Shown: piece by piece, positions 16,593-25,669 of the stretch | Numbering within the stretch: the stretch's first letter is position 1 | Layout of the letters: each line of letters starts with the position of its first letter | DNA from: an uncultured Bacteroidota bacterium | Lineage (GTDB): Bacteria; Bacteroidota; Bacteroidia; Chitinophagales; Chitinophagaceae | Direction: 5' to 3' | Length of the DNA stretch: 64,000 bases | NCBI GenBank assembly: GCA_903906365.1 | Contig: CAIVKC010000067.1 | Location: 28,514-92,513 of the forward strand | The notes under the pieces: model-generated | Database searches by the model: none | Seen by the model: only the letters and a program-made list of their open reading frames with translations | What the model was told of the DNA's origin: nothing | Program-made: the position numbers and the translations under genes

Positions 16593-18719
16593 ATGAGTAC
16601 TAAAAGGGCAATCGGGGAATTTAAAAACGTCAGTTACCTCTGGGATGATGCCAAGGCCGCTTCCTTACAGGGCAATGAAGTTGATCTGCTGGTCTACCGG
16701 TCCAACCTGCTGGGCGCCGATTTGAGGCTTACCAATTATGGGGGAGGCAATACTTCCTGCAAGGTGATGGCCAGCGATCCGCTGACGGGCAAACAAACGG
16801 AGGTCATGTGGGTGAAGGGAAGCGGCGGGGATCTGGGAACCATGAAAAAAAGCGGGCTGGCAGCCTTGTATATGGACCGGTTGCTGGCACTTAAAAATAT
16901 TTATAAAGGACTCAGCACCGAGGACAGGATGGTTGAGCTGTTCAACCATTGTATCTACGACCTGGCTTCCAAGGCCCCTTCCATCGATACGCCCCTTCAC
17001 GGCTTCCTGCCTTTCAGGCACATCGATCACCTCCATCCGGACGCAGCCATCGCCATCGCAGCCTCCAGGGATGGCAAGGAGATCACACATGCGCTTTTTG
17101 AAGGCAAAATTGGCTGGGTGGACTGGCAGCGGCCCGGCTTTGATCTGGGATTACAGCTGAAAGCCTGCCTGGATGAAAACCCGGGTATACGGGGCATCAT
17201 GCTGGGTTCACACGGTCTGTTCACCTGGGGTGACACGGCCTACGAAAGTTATCTCAATACACTGGAAGTAGTGGAACAATGCGCCCGGTACCTGGAAGAG
17301 CATTATGGAAAAAAAGGCCCGGTATTCGGCGGACTCAAGACTGCGCCGCTTGATGCGGCGCTCAGACAGCAGCAGGCAGCTGCCCTGGCCCCCTACCTGA
17401 GGGGATATTGTTCTTCCCATGCCAGGATGGTTGGCCATTTCAGCGATGATGACCGCGTACTGGAATTCATCGGTTCCCATGACCTCGACAGGCTGGCACC
17501 GATGGGGACCAGCTGCCCGGATCATTTCCTCAGAACCAAAATCAGTCCGCTGGTACTTACCCTCTCCCCCCAGGAAGATCTCACCGATGAGGGGGCACTG
17601 CGTCAAAAACTGGCCCCTCAGTTCGATCAGTACAGAAAGGGGTACCTGGATTATTATAACAGCTGCAAAAATGCCAATAGCCCTGCGGTCCGCGATCCCA
17701 ACCCGGTGGTGATTCTATATCCGGGTGTGGGTATGTTTACCTTCGCAAAGGACAAACAGACTGCGAGGGTGGCAGCAGAGTTTTACAACAACGCCATCAA
17801 TGTCATGAAAGGGGCGGAAGCCATTTCTTCCTACACCTCCCTGCCCAGACAGGAGGCTTTCAATATAGAATACTGGCTGCTGGAAGAAGCCAAGCTGCAG
17901 CGGATGCCAAAGCCCAAGGCGCTCAGCGGACTGATCGCGCTGGTCACCGGCAGTGCGGGAGGCATCGGAAAGGCCATTGCCAAAAAAATGGCAGCAGAAG
18001 GCGCCTGCGTGGTCATCAATGACAATGATGCCCAAAGGCTGCAGTCCGCACAGGCAGAATTTGAAAAACAGTTTGGAACAGATGCCTTTATTGCAGAACC
18101 CCTCGACGTAACCGACAGCTCGGCCATCCGCCGGGTATTTCAGCGGGCCTCCTTTTGTTTTGGCGGAATAGACATCGTTGTAAACTGCGCGGGAATTTCC
18201 ATTTCAAAACCCCTGGAAGAGCATACTGAAAAAGACTGGGATCTGCTTTATGACATTTTAGTGAAGGGCCAGTTTCTGGTTACCCAGCAGGGGGTGGACA
18301 TCATGCGCAAACAACAAAGGGGCGGCGATATCATCAATATCGTGAGTAAAAATGCGCTGGTCAGCGGCCCCAATAATGCAGCCTACGGTTCAGCCAAGGC
18401 AGCCCAGCTGCACTTAAGCAGGCTCAATGCGGCAGAACTAGGGAAGGACCGGATTCGTGTCAATGTGGTTAATCCCGACGCGGTGATCTCCGACAGTAAG
18501 ATATGGGCCGGAGCCTGGGCGGAGGGACGTGCAAAAGCCTATGGAGTCACGGTAGTAGAGCTGCCTGCCTATTATGCCAAACGCACGCTGCTTCATGAAA
18601 TCATCCTGCCCGATGATATTGCCAATGCCTGCTTTGCCTTTGTGGGCGGATTGCTGGGTAAATCCACGGGCAATGTCCTCAATGTGGACGGAGGGGTAGC
18701 TATGGCATTTGTACGTTGA
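16593..18719 (+). CDS. rhaEW: bifunctional rhamnulose-1-phosphate aldolase / short-chain dehydrogenase
   Basis: The 708-residue protein joins two domains. The N-terminal half (to ~430) is a class II aldolase/adducin-type enzyme with metal ligands in HIDHLH and the GGGNTSCKV loop, which splits L-rhamnulose-1-phosphate into DHAP and L-lactaldehyde. The C-terminal part is an SDR with the Rossmann motif VTGSAGGIGKAIA, the NAG motif as VNCAGIS and catalytic Y-x3-K in AAYGSAKAA, which would oxidise lactaldehyde. This fusion is known from several soil bacteria and replaces separate RhaD and lactaldehyde dehydrogenase. Cytoplasmic. It follows rhaT by 9 bases. Confidence 0.93.
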   Translation: MSTKRAIGEFKNVSYLWDDAKAASLQGNEVDLLVYRSNLLGADLRLTNYGGGNTSCKVMASDPLTGKQTEVMWVKGSGGDLGTMKKSGLAALYMDRLLALKNIYKGLSTEDRMVELFNHCIYDLASKAPSIDTPLHGFLPFRHIDHLHPDAAIAIAASRDGKEITHALFEGKIGWVDWQRPGFDLGLQLKACLDENPGIRGIMLGSHGLFTWGDTAYESYLNTLEVVEQCARYLEEHYGKKGPVFGGLKTAPLDAALRQQQAAALAPYLRGYCSSHARMVGHFSDDDRVLEFIGSHDLDRLAPMGTSCPDHFLRTKISPLVLTLSPQEDLTDEGALRQKLAPQFDQYRKGYLDYYNSCKNANSPAVRDPNPVVILYPGVGMFTFAKDKQTARVAAEFYNNAINVMKGAEAISSYTSLPRQEAFNIEYWLLEEAKLQRMPKPKALSGLIALVTGSAGGIGKAIAKKMAAEGACVVINDNDAQRLQSAQAEFEKQFGTDAFIAEPLDVTDSSAIRRVFQRASFCFGGIDIVVNCAGISISKPLEEHTEKDWDLLYDILVKGQFLVTQQGVDIMRKQQRGGDIINIVSKNALVSGPNNAAYGSAKAAQLHLSRLNAAELGKDRIRVNVVNPDAVISDSKIWAGAWAEGRAKAYGVTVVELPAYYAKRTLLHEIILPDDIANACFAFVGGLLGKSTGNVLNVDGGVAMAFVR

Positions 18720-18799
18720 TATTTCGACCTGCACCCCGGCCCTCGGGCGGGCCTCAGGAACAATAAGTCATCTTTGAAACCCCCTACAATGAAAAACTC

Positions 18800-19114
18800 A
18801 TGAAACGGATTGCCTTTAAAATGAAACTCAACACCGGCAATGAGGCGGAATACATGCGCAGGCATGATGCCATTTGGGAGGACCTGCAATCCCTGCTCCA
18901 CGATAAAGGCATCCGCGATTATTCCATTTTTTTAGACCGCCAGACAGGGGATTTGTTTGCCACCCTCCAACTGGAAAACCCCTCCGTACTCGATGAACTG
19001 GCCCGGGAGCCGGTCATGAAAAAATGGTGGGCCTTTATGAAAGATTTGATGGAATGCAACCCGGACAACTCTCCGGTCAGCCGGCCGCTGGAACAAATAT
19101 TTTACCTGCCATAA
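18800..19114 (+). CDS. rhaM: L-rhamnose mutarotase
   Basis: The 104-residue protein is a RhaM/YiiL-like dimeric ferredoxin-fold mutarotase. Family markers are MRRHDAIWEDLQSLLHDKGIRDYSIF with the catalytic histidine (H24 region) and the C-terminal FMKDLMECNPDNSPVSRPLEQIFYLP. It interconverts alpha- and beta-L-rhamnose so that the isomerase gets its preferred anomer. Inside the operon, 80 bases after rhaEW and 12 bases before rhaI. Confidence 0.95.
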   Translation: MKRIAFKMKLNTGNEAEYMRRHDAIWEDLQSLLHDKGIRDYSIFLDRQTGDLFATLQLENPSVLDELAREPVMKKWWAFMKDLMECNPDNSPVSRPLEQIFYLP

Positions 19115-19126
19115 AAACCTTGCAAC

Positions 19127-20401
19127 ATGCTTTTTGAAAAAAACAGGATTACAGACTATAACCAACCCTTACTGGCCGCGCACCGGCGGCGGCTGGCCGC
19201 CCTGACTGCAGAGACCCCCGCTGCCCCGGGGATCCTGGACAAACTGGTCCGCTTCCAGGTTGCCATACCCTCCTGGGCGCTGGGAACAGGAGGCACCCGT
19301 TTTGGCCGTTTCCCCGGCGGGGGTGAACCGCGCAACCTGATCGAAAAAATGGAAGACATCGGACTGCTGCACGCCCTCACCCGGTCAGCAGGCGCCATAT
19401 CCCTGCACATTCCCTGGGATATTCCCGAGGATACGATGCATATCCGGTCGCTGGCTGCATCCCTGGGACTACGCTTTGATGCCATGAATTCAAATACCTT
19501 CCAGGACCAGCCGGAACAGACCCTGAGTTATAAGTTCGGCTCCCTGCAGCATGTGCGGCCTGAAATCCGCAGGCAGGCCATTGATCACAACCTGGAAGTG
19601 ATTCAGTATGGCATCGGCCTGGGATCCAATTCCATCAATGTATGGTTGAGTGACGGTTCCTGTTTCCCCGGTCAGCTGAATTTCAGAAAGGCCTTTGAAA
19701 ATACCCTGGAAAGTCTGCGGGAGATCTATGCGTCCCTGCCCCAGGGATGGAAGATGTTTGTTGAATACAAAGCCTTTGAACCTAATTTTTATTCCATGAC
19801 TGTTGGCGACTGGGGTCAGTCACTGCTCTATGCAAACAAACTGGGTCCCAAAGCCTATACACTGGTGGACCTGGGACACCACCTGCCCAATGCCAATATC
19901 GAACAGATTGTCTCCTTGTTGATGATGGAAGGCAAGCTGGGTGGTTTTCATTTCAACGACAGCAAATACGGAGATGATGACCTTACTGTGGGCAGCATCA
20001 AGCCTTACCAGTTATTTCTGATATTCAACGAACTGGTCGAAGGCATGGACGACTTGGGAATGGATCACGCCAGCGGGCTTGGCTGGATGATAGACGCCTC
20101 CCACAATGTCAAGGATCCACTCGAGGACCTGCTGCAATCCCTGGAGGCCATTATGATCAGTTATGCACAGGCCCTGCTGGTCGACCGCACCGCATTGTCC
20201 GCAGCACGCCAGGACAATGATGTGGTAAGGGCCCAGGAAATCCTGCAACATGCCTTCAGAACCGATGTCAGGCCACTGGTCGCGGAGGCCCGCTTAAGGG
20301 ATGGCGGCGCGCTGGATCCGCTGGGACTCTACCGCATGGCCGGTGTCAGGAAAAACCTGATTGCCGCCAGGGGAATGCGGACCATTACCACCGGCCTGTA
20401 A
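19127..20401 (+). CDS. rhaI: L-rhamnose isomerase
   Basis: The 424-residue protein is a TIM-barrel sugar isomerase of the non-E. coli RhaI type. Metal-binding residues are in FVEYKAFEPNFYS, TLVDLGHHLPNANIE and GFHFNDSKYGDDDL, with the usual lysine and histidine near the active site. It converts L-rhamnose to L-rhamnulose. Start ATG 19127 is 12 bases after rhaM; its stop is 40 bases before rhaB. Confidence 0.93.
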   Translation: MLFEKNRITDYNQPLLAAHRRRLAALTAETPAAPGILDKLVRFQVAIPSWALGTGGTRFGRFPGGGEPRNLIEKMEDIGLLHALTRSAGAISLHIPWDIPEDTMHIRSLAASLGLRFDAMNSNTFQDQPEQTLSYKFGSLQHVRPEIRRQAIDHNLEVIQYGIGLGSNSINVWLSDGSCFPGQLNFRKAFENTLESLREIYASLPQGWKMFVEYKAFEPNFYSMTVGDWGQSLLYANKLGPKAYTLVDLGHHLPNANIEQIVSLLMMEGKLGGFHFNDSKYGDDDLTVGSIKPYQLFLIFNELVEGMDDLGMDHASGLGWMIDASHNVKDPLEDLLQSLEAIMISYAQALLVDRTALSAARQDNDVVRAQEILQHAFRTDVRPLVAEARLRDGGALDPLGLYRMAGVRKNLIAARGMRTITTGL

Positions 20402-20441
20402 TTTACCGGCGTTTACCACCGAACCATAAAAATTTTCTCCT

Positions 20442-21776
20442 ATGCCCCTGCCAGTGATACTCATCTTCGATGTAGGCAAAACCAATAAAAAGACCCTGTT
20501 GTTTGACCGGCAATACCGGCTTATTGATGAGCGTTGCGAACAACTCCCGGAAATAACCGATGAAGACGGCTTTCCCTGCGAGGACGTCCAGGCACTAACG
20601 GCCCGGATCAAAAATTCCTTCCGGATAATACTGGAGGACCCTCGTTTTGAGGTAAAGGCGGTGAATTTTACCGCCTACGGGGCCAGCTTTGTCTACCTTG
20701 GAAAGGACGGGAGCGTCCTGACCCCGCTCTATAATTACCTGAAACCCTATCCGGCATGGCTCCAGGAAAAGCTCTACAGCAGTTACGGAGGTCCATTGGA
20801 ATTCTCCCTCCGAACCGCTTCCCCGGTACTGGGCAGCCTTAACGCCGGCATGCAGCTCTACCGCCTCAAAATGGAAAAGCCGGAACTGTTTGCCTCCATC
20901 CGCGTTGCCCTTCACCTGCCGCAGTATCTTTCCTATATACTCACCGGTCTGGTGGCTACGGATATCACCAGCATTGGCTGCCACACCCACCTATGGGATT
21001 TTCCCAGGAGGGCTTACCACGACTGGGTTACTAAGGAAGGGCTGGAAGAAAAGTTCGCGCCCATTACCCCCTGTGATGCCGCAGTCCCCCTCCAGTATCT
21101 GGGAAAAACCCTGGCGGCCGGCTATGGCATGCATGACAGCTCCTCAGCACTCATACCCTACCTGGCTTGCTTCCAGGAACCTTTTATCCTGCTTTCCACA
21201 GGGACCTGGTGCATCAGTATGAATCCCTTTAATCACCACCCGCTGCAGGAACACGAACTGAAAAAGGATTGTCTCTGTTATCTCACCTATAAAGGGGTTC
21301 CGGTAAAAGCCTCCCGGCTATTTGGTGGATATGAACATGAACAACAGACCAAAAGGCTGGCAGTTCACTTTCATACATCCGAAGACTATTACAAGCAAAT
21401 TGCCTTTACCCAGCCGCGGGTTCAAGAGGGTTCCCGGCAAAGCGGCAGGGAACCTTCCCTGGTAGGTCATGCCCAAAAAGACTATTGCGGCCTGGATAGT
21501 TATGAACAGGCCTACTCACAGCTGATGGAAGATATCGTGTCGGCACAGGTGCAGAGCACCGGTCTTGTCCTGGAGAACGGACCGGTAAGGCGGATTTTTG
21601 TGGATGGGGGTTTCAGTGCCAACCCCCTGTTCCTGGGCTTGCTCCGTCAGGCCTTTAAGGACCTGGAGGTTTTATCCGCCACCGTTTCCCAGGCAACTGC
21701 ACTGGGTGCTGCCCTTGCGATGCATAGCCACTGGAATGACCTGCCCATACCGGAGGGGCTGATTGAATTGAAATGA
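20442..21776 (+). CDS. rhaB: rhamnulokinase (FGGY family)
   Basis: The 444-residue protein is an FGGY carbohydrate kinase. The N-terminal ATPase fold begins with VILIFDVGKTNKKTLLFDR, central HLPQYLSYILTGLVATDITSIGCHTHLWDF lies in the sugar-binding half, and the C-terminal half has ILLSTGTWCISMN and IFVDGGFSANPLFLGLL. It phosphorylates L-rhamnulose at C1 with ATP. Position as the last gene of the rhamnose operon supports the specific assignment over other FGGY kinases. No clear terminator follows. Confidence 0.93.
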   Translation: MPLPVILIFDVGKTNKKTLLFDRQYRLIDERCEQLPEITDEDGFPCEDVQALTARIKNSFRIILEDPRFEVKAVNFTAYGASFVYLGKDGSVLTPLYNYLKPYPAWLQEKLYSSYGGPLEFSLRTASPVLGSLNAGMQLYRLKMEKPELFASIRVALHLPQYLSYILTGLVATDITSIGCHTHLWDFPRRAYHDWVTKEGLEEKFAPITPCDAAVPLQYLGKTLAAGYGMHDSSSALIPYLACFQEPFILLSTGTWCISMNPFNHHPLQEHELKKDCLCYLTYKGVPVKASRLFGGYEHEQQTKRLAVHFHTSEDYYKQIAFTQPRVQEGSRQSGREPSLVGHAQKDYCGLDSYEQAYSQLMEDIVSAQVQSTGLVLENGPVRRIFVDGGFSANPLFLGLLRQAFKDLEVLSATVSQATALGAALAMHSHWNDLPIPEGLIELK

Positions 21777-21903
21777 GACAGCACCAGGGTTGAACCGTTG
21801 AAAGGGAATGTTTACCCAAATGCCTGCGTTAGCTGGACGGAGTTAAATACCCAGCACTTGGTATCGGATAAACGGTAGGCCGCTAACATCCTACTTTAGG
21901 TTA

Positions 21904-22824
21904 TCACTGTTTTTGTTTTTTGAGGGTGAAAATTCGGAAAATATTAAACCCGAAATAGATATCCCCCCTACCCCAGCTACCCGTAGAAGCACTCACCCCC
22001 GGAATATTCTGAGCATTAAACTGGGATTCGGTCATACTCTGCGAGTTGCTAAAAACAAGCTGGAAGACATGGCCCCCTGTTTCAATATCCCATCCAATGG
22101 ACCAGGAATTATAAATACTCACAGAAACAACCTGGTTAGCAGGGAGGTAGTTGTATTCGGCTTCTAGGGCCATTCGCCTCGTAAATTTAAAGCGCGCCCC
22201 CATTGAAAGTGCAAGAAGGTCATTTTTATCCACGGCTGCAGGCGTCAGGTTAAAGTGCAGCCAAGTGGGTACAAGTTGCAAGGATAATCTGCTGCTGAAT
22301 TTTCTGGCTATCAAAAGCTGGGTAACAAAGGAGGTCCGGTATTTTATATTCAGGAAGGAATCCACTTCTTTTGGAATATGTTGAGAGTAATTGGAAGCGA
22401 CCGATAGCAGGCTAACACTCACCGGCATTTCCCCGGCATCTTCGGTTTGCCGAAGCAGTTTATATTTTAGATAACCGTCAAAGGTCTTCAAATAGGAACT
22501 CCGTCCAATGCCAACGGTAAACCGGTCGGTGATACCGAATTCAAATCCAAGGCGCAGATTGGCATTGTCCAATCCAAAAAAATTATAGCTACCGCTATTG
22601 ATTTGCCCGAACCGGTGCTGGATCAGGAAGTTCAAAGCCCCCTTGGCCGGGGCTTCCACCGTTTGGATGTTAACCAGTCGTGTTGCCTTGAAGGTAGCAG
22701 CTACAAAGGACTTTTGTACATGGAATCGCATGGAATCACTGAGCAGGGAAAGCAGCGGATTTTCCTGGGCCTGGGTAACGGAAACCAGAAGAAAACAGGT
22801 AATAAGGATTAGGGTATACTTCAT
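21904..22824 (-). CDS. DUF5777 family beta-barrel protein
   Basis: From ATG 22822-22824 (the frame opens ten codons earlier but the leader MKYTLILITCFLLVSVTQAQ sets the start) the protein has 306 residues. It has the DUF5777 pattern: RLVNIQTVEAPAKGALNFLIQHRFGQIN, FEFGITDRFTVGIGRSSY and a C-terminal HVFQLVFSNSQSMTESQFNA. Short beta hairpins indicate a single outer-membrane barrel. Function is unknown. It is the last gene of the sigma-factor operon, 11 bases after the YceI stop, which overlaps its potential leader. Confidence 0.85.
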   Translation of the reverse strand: MKYTLILITCFLLVSVTQAQENPLLSLLSDSMRFHVQKSFVAATFKATRLVNIQTVEAPAKGALNFLIQHRFGQINSGSYNFFGLDNANLRLGFEFGITDRFTVGIGRSSYLKTFDGYLKYKLLRQTEDAGEMPVSVSLLSVASNYSQHIPKEVDSFLNIKYRTSFVTQLLIARKFSSRLSLQLVPTWLHFNLTPAAVDKNDLLALSMGARFKFTRRMALEAEYNYLPANQVVSVSIYNSWSIGWDIETGGHVFQLVFSNSQSMTESQFNAQNIPGVSASTGSWGRGDIYFGFNIFRIFTLKKQKQ

Positions 22825-22835
22825 AGCTGAGTTGA

Positions 22836-23381
22836 TTATTTGGAAATAAGACAATTTACTTCTATCCGGATACGCAACTGCTTATCTATTTTGTCCCGCA
22901 CCAGAGAAGGGATGGAAATATTATAATCTTCCGGTCGGATTACAAACTCGGCAGTCCCCATCAGTCGGCCATTTTTGAGTTCAAGTGTAGCCGGCACTTC
23001 TATTTGTCTTGCTACTTGGTGCAACCGGAGCGTACCTACTACCATAACTTGATAGGCAGCTTCTTTGCCTGATGATATATTCCCCGTATATATCCCGCTG
23101 AAAGTGGCTTTTGGATATTTATCGCTTTCCACGTAATTTTCGTTGAAATGCTCCTGCATCAGTTCTTTGGGGAAAATAAATCCTTTCAGCAGCACCATGA
23201 ATGCCATGGTTTTTTGGGAAAGGTCAATGGCAGCATAGACCTGCTTGTTTTCTGCGCGGATATCTTCGAGCGGCGTTTTGGAATAAAAACCGATGAAACC
23301 CGTCCGGGTGGTATAGATCTGTGCGTATCCGGACCCGCTTGCCAGCAGGGTCAGTAGGAAAATATTTATGAGGCACTTCAT
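22836..23381 (-). CDS. YceI-like lipocalin-fold secreted protein
   Basis: The 181 residues have an N-terminal signal (MKCLINIFLLTLLASGSGYAQ) and a YceI-type lipocalin body, recognisable from FHFTRTGFIGFYSKTP-like strand 1, HFNENYVESDKYPKATFSG and the terminal FVIRPEDYNISIP. The family binds polyisoprenoids or fatty acid amides. It is in an operon with the cytochrome and DUF5777 genes and is preceded by them within 11-16 bases. Its role with these partners is inferred only. Confidence 0.88.
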   Translation of the reverse strand: MKCLINIFLLTLLASGSGYAQIYTTRTGFIGFYSKTPLEDIRAENKQVYAAIDLSQKTMAFMVLLKGFIFPKELMQEHFNENYVESDKYPKATFSGIYTGNISSGKEAAYQVMVVGTLRLHQVARQIEVPATLELKNGRLMGTAEFVIRPEDYNISIPSLVRDKIDKQLRIRIEVNCLISK

Positions 23382-23396
23382 GTTGGGCGATTTGAA

Positions 23397-23795
23397 TTAA
23401 TTATTGGGGGAACCGCTGTTTACCCAGTCAACAATTTTGTTGATTGTGCATGCATCCATCTTTGCCTGGCCATAAGGCATTCCCACATATCCGGGATCAT
23501 GGCGAATATTTCCGGCCAGTTTACCATTATCAGCCCATTTTTTCAGGGATACATAATTATCCAGGATAATACCCCCGCTTCCGGAGGAACTGCCTGTGCC
23601 ATGGCAACTGTAACAATTGGATTGCAGAATGGGTACTACATTATTGGAGTAGGACATACCCGCAGTATCACAGGTCGAACCAGGAGGCGGGTTGGTGCCT
23701 GAGGATAGACTTTGAACGCTGCTTTTCGAACAACCCCAAAAGAGCAGGATGGAAGCAATGGCGATGACAATTGCGCGCAGATGGAACCTTTTCAT
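23397..23795 (-). CDS. one-haem cytochrome c-like lipoprotein
   Basis: The 132-residue protein has a lipobox ending LLFWGC22 and a haem-binding CYSCH at 61-65. A methionine in VGMPYG (M106) is a possible distal ligand, and C116-T-I-N-K-I-V-D-W matches the C-terminal helix of small c-type domains in the phylum. A serine/glycine-rich loop (GTGSSSGSGG) separates haem motif and ligand. It would be tethered to a membrane on the periplasmic side and carry electrons, or act as a haem sensor. Operon member, 15 bases upstream of YceI in the order of transcription. Confidence 0.85.
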   Translation of the reverse strand: MKRFHLRAIVIAIASILLFWGCSKSSVQSLSSGTNPPPGSTCDTAGMSYSNNVVPILQSNCYSCHGTGSSSGSGGIILDNYVSLKKWADNGKLAGNIRHDPGYVGMPYGQAKMDACTINKIVDWVNSGSPNN

Positions 23796-23813
23796 GGCTT
23801 GATTTTTTTATGA

Positions 23814-24230
23814 TTAGAACTTTTGTTGCATGATACAATCCACCATATTTACATCCAGCAGAAATCCGGTACACCGGCCTCTTACAGTAATGCTATCCCC
23901 TATCCCGAGAACCACCGATGAAGAGGATCTGGTGGGGAACATCTGGCAGCTAATATGGCCGGAACATCCCGTTGATAATTGACAGGCCCCTTCATCTGGG
24001 TTCCAGGAACAGATCCTGCCGCTGATCTCTAAAACTCTGCCCAGGCAAAGACTGTCTGCGGCAGGTTCATTGTGCAGGTATAACCTGTAAAGACCGTAGG
24101 CCGTATATACACCTGCCGGATTACGGCCCTCCACACCCTGGTGCGGCCGCATGATCCTGACATATAAATAAGTGACGAACAGAAAGCACATAATGATCCC
24201 CGTCAGAAAAAATATAATTTTTTTCTTCAT
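23814..24230 (-). CDS. OB-fold (tRNA_anti-like) membrane-anchored protein
   Basis: The 138-residue protein begins with a transmembrane anchor (KKKIIFFLTGIIMCFLFVTYLYV). The rest fits the tRNA_anti-like family, an OB-fold found in Bacteroidetes envelope proteins, with LGRVLEISGRI as the first strand pair and IGDSITVRGRCTGFLLDVNMVDCIM at the end. Several cysteines (62, 74, 83, 90, and two near the C-terminus) are unusual and could form disulfides. It lies 18 bases from the cytochrome gene and 20 bases from the barrel gene. Confidence 0.7.
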   Translation of the reverse strand: MKKKIIFFLTGIIMCFLFVTYLYVRIMRPHQGVEGRNPAGVYTAYGLYRLYLHNEPAADSLCLGRVLEISGRICSWNPDEGACQLSTGCSGHISCQMFPTRSSSSVVLGIGDSITVRGRCTGFLLDVNMVDCIMQQKF

Positions 24231-24250
24231 ATAAGAAATTGTTGAAAATG

Positions 24251-25669
24251 TTAATTAAACCGACGGACGACCCCCAGATTCATGCCAGCGCTCATGATGG
24301 GCAGGCTTCCCGTACCCATACCTGCCAAGGGTATCCTCAGGAAAGGCTCCATCCGCAGGTCTGCTTTCCTGTTGATGGGATGTTGGTAGCCTGCACTGAA
24401 ATTCAGTACAGAAAACCAGTATTGGGATGTATTATGATAGGCGTAGCTTTTTTGTTTGTCAACACCATAATAAAGGTAATTATAGGTATATGATTCCCGG
24501 AACATGTAATAGGTAGACATTCCCATGGTGACAAACCAGCTGCCATGATCATGGGGAGTCAGGTTAAACCGCAGGTTCACCGGCAACTCCAGCATATTAC
24601 AGGTTCCGTTCACTTTTAACAGGTTTACATAGTTTAGAAACGCCACATTCTTGGTAGAAAAATATTCCCCTTTGGAATAGTATTTCTTGGAATCCAGGTA
24701 TAATCCCGTTTCCAGGTTCCACCTTGGGGACAGGTGATAACCCAGCAGTATTCCCGCTGTGTAACCCGCACCCGTTAGCGATTGGAGTTTTACGGTACTG
24801 ATGTCAGGAGAAACCATAACCCCTGCATACAGGAAACGCTTGTTGCTGTTCAAAGGTTGCAAATTCTTGGCCCCGCTACGGGGTGTTACCGGGGTGATGA
24901 TAGCTGACCCGGATGGTGAAAAAAGTTGCCCCTTGGAATTGGGAAGCAGCAGAGAGTCCAGGCAGCTGAATCCATGAGTTCCAATGGACTGCAGCCGGGC
25001 ATATTCAACTACGGCCACAGAGGTCTTGATGATTGCTCCTACAGGCAGCCTTCCTAACAGATCCCTGCTCATTCCGGCGGGCTCAGGCAGCACCAGGGAA
25101 CTGCCTGCAGGTCGGTGCTGGGGTTTCTGTACTTCGATTCCTTGGCCGGGGGCCACCCTGACAGCAGCCGGACTGTTGTAGCCGGAGGGTCCTGCCGCCT
25201 GCCATGTCCGCACTTTTCCGGGCTTTATCCGGGAAATTGAGGCAGTAGGTAGATCGAGGCCCGGAGTGACAGGGAACTTCTCCCTGCCGGTCATAACTGG
25301 TCTTCCAGCCGGCAAGGCCGGTTTTTTTTGATCCCTCATGGCTTGGGAAGTGCCCTCGAGGGAAACGACGGACTGGGTTTGTTTAAGAGTCTGCTTTTCA
25401 GGTAAGCGCTTTAACGAAGGTTCTGCCTGGTGGCTTTGGGTATAATAACCAATGGCTCCAAAAATCAGTAATAGTAAGAGCCAGAACCATCTGATGCCCC
25501 GGGTAGGCTGACCATACCGGAGATCGGGAGGTAATATAAGCGCTGTATCATCCTCTTCGTCCAGGGCCCGCCTTACTGCATCCCAGTCAGCACCCGCAGA
25601 TTGGAGGGGATATTGTTCGGCAGCCCTTTTGAAGAGATCATCCAGCTCGTTATTACTCATATCTGACAT
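24251..25669 (-). CDS. membrane-anchored protein with C-terminal outer-membrane-type barrel
   Basis: The 472-residue protein starts inside the sigma gene (13-base overlap), with MSNNELDDLFKRAAEQYPLQ. One transmembrane segment (FWLLLLLIFGAIGYYT, about 59-75) follows. The middle ~80-255 is low complexity and proline/glutamine rich, and 275-472 is a beta-barrel-like PorT/OMP domain (FLYAGVMVSPDISTVKLQS, YTAGILLGYHLSPRWNLETG). Position next to an ECF sigma gene, cytoplasmic N-terminal tail and transmembrane segment suggest an anti-sigma or sensor role, but no canonical anti-sigma zinc motif is present. Mixed architecture with a barrel domain is frequent in this phylum. Confidence 0.75.
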   Translation of the reverse strand: MSDMSNNELDDLFKRAAEQYPLQSAGADWDAVRRALDEEDDTALILPPDLRYGQPTRGIRWFWLLLLLIFGAIGYYTQSHQAEPSLKRLPEKQTLKQTQSVVSLEGTSQAMRDQKKPALPAGRPVMTGREKFPVTPGLDLPTASISRIKPGKVRTWQAAGPSGYNSPAAVRVAPGQGIEVQKPQHRPAGSSLVLPEPAGMSRDLLGRLPVGAIIKTSVAVVEYARLQSIGTHGFSCLDSLLLPNSKGQLFSPSGSAIITPVTPRSGAKNLQPLNSNKRFLYAGVMVSPDISTVKLQSLTGAGYTAGILLGYHLSPRWNLETGLYLDSKKYYSKGEYFSTKNVAFLNYVNLLKVNGTCNMLELPVNLRFNLTPHDHGSWFVTMGMSTYYMFRESYTYNYLYYGVDKQKSYAYHNTSQYWFSVLNFSAGYQHPINRKADLRMEPFLRIPLAGMGTGSLPIMSAGMNLGVVRRFN

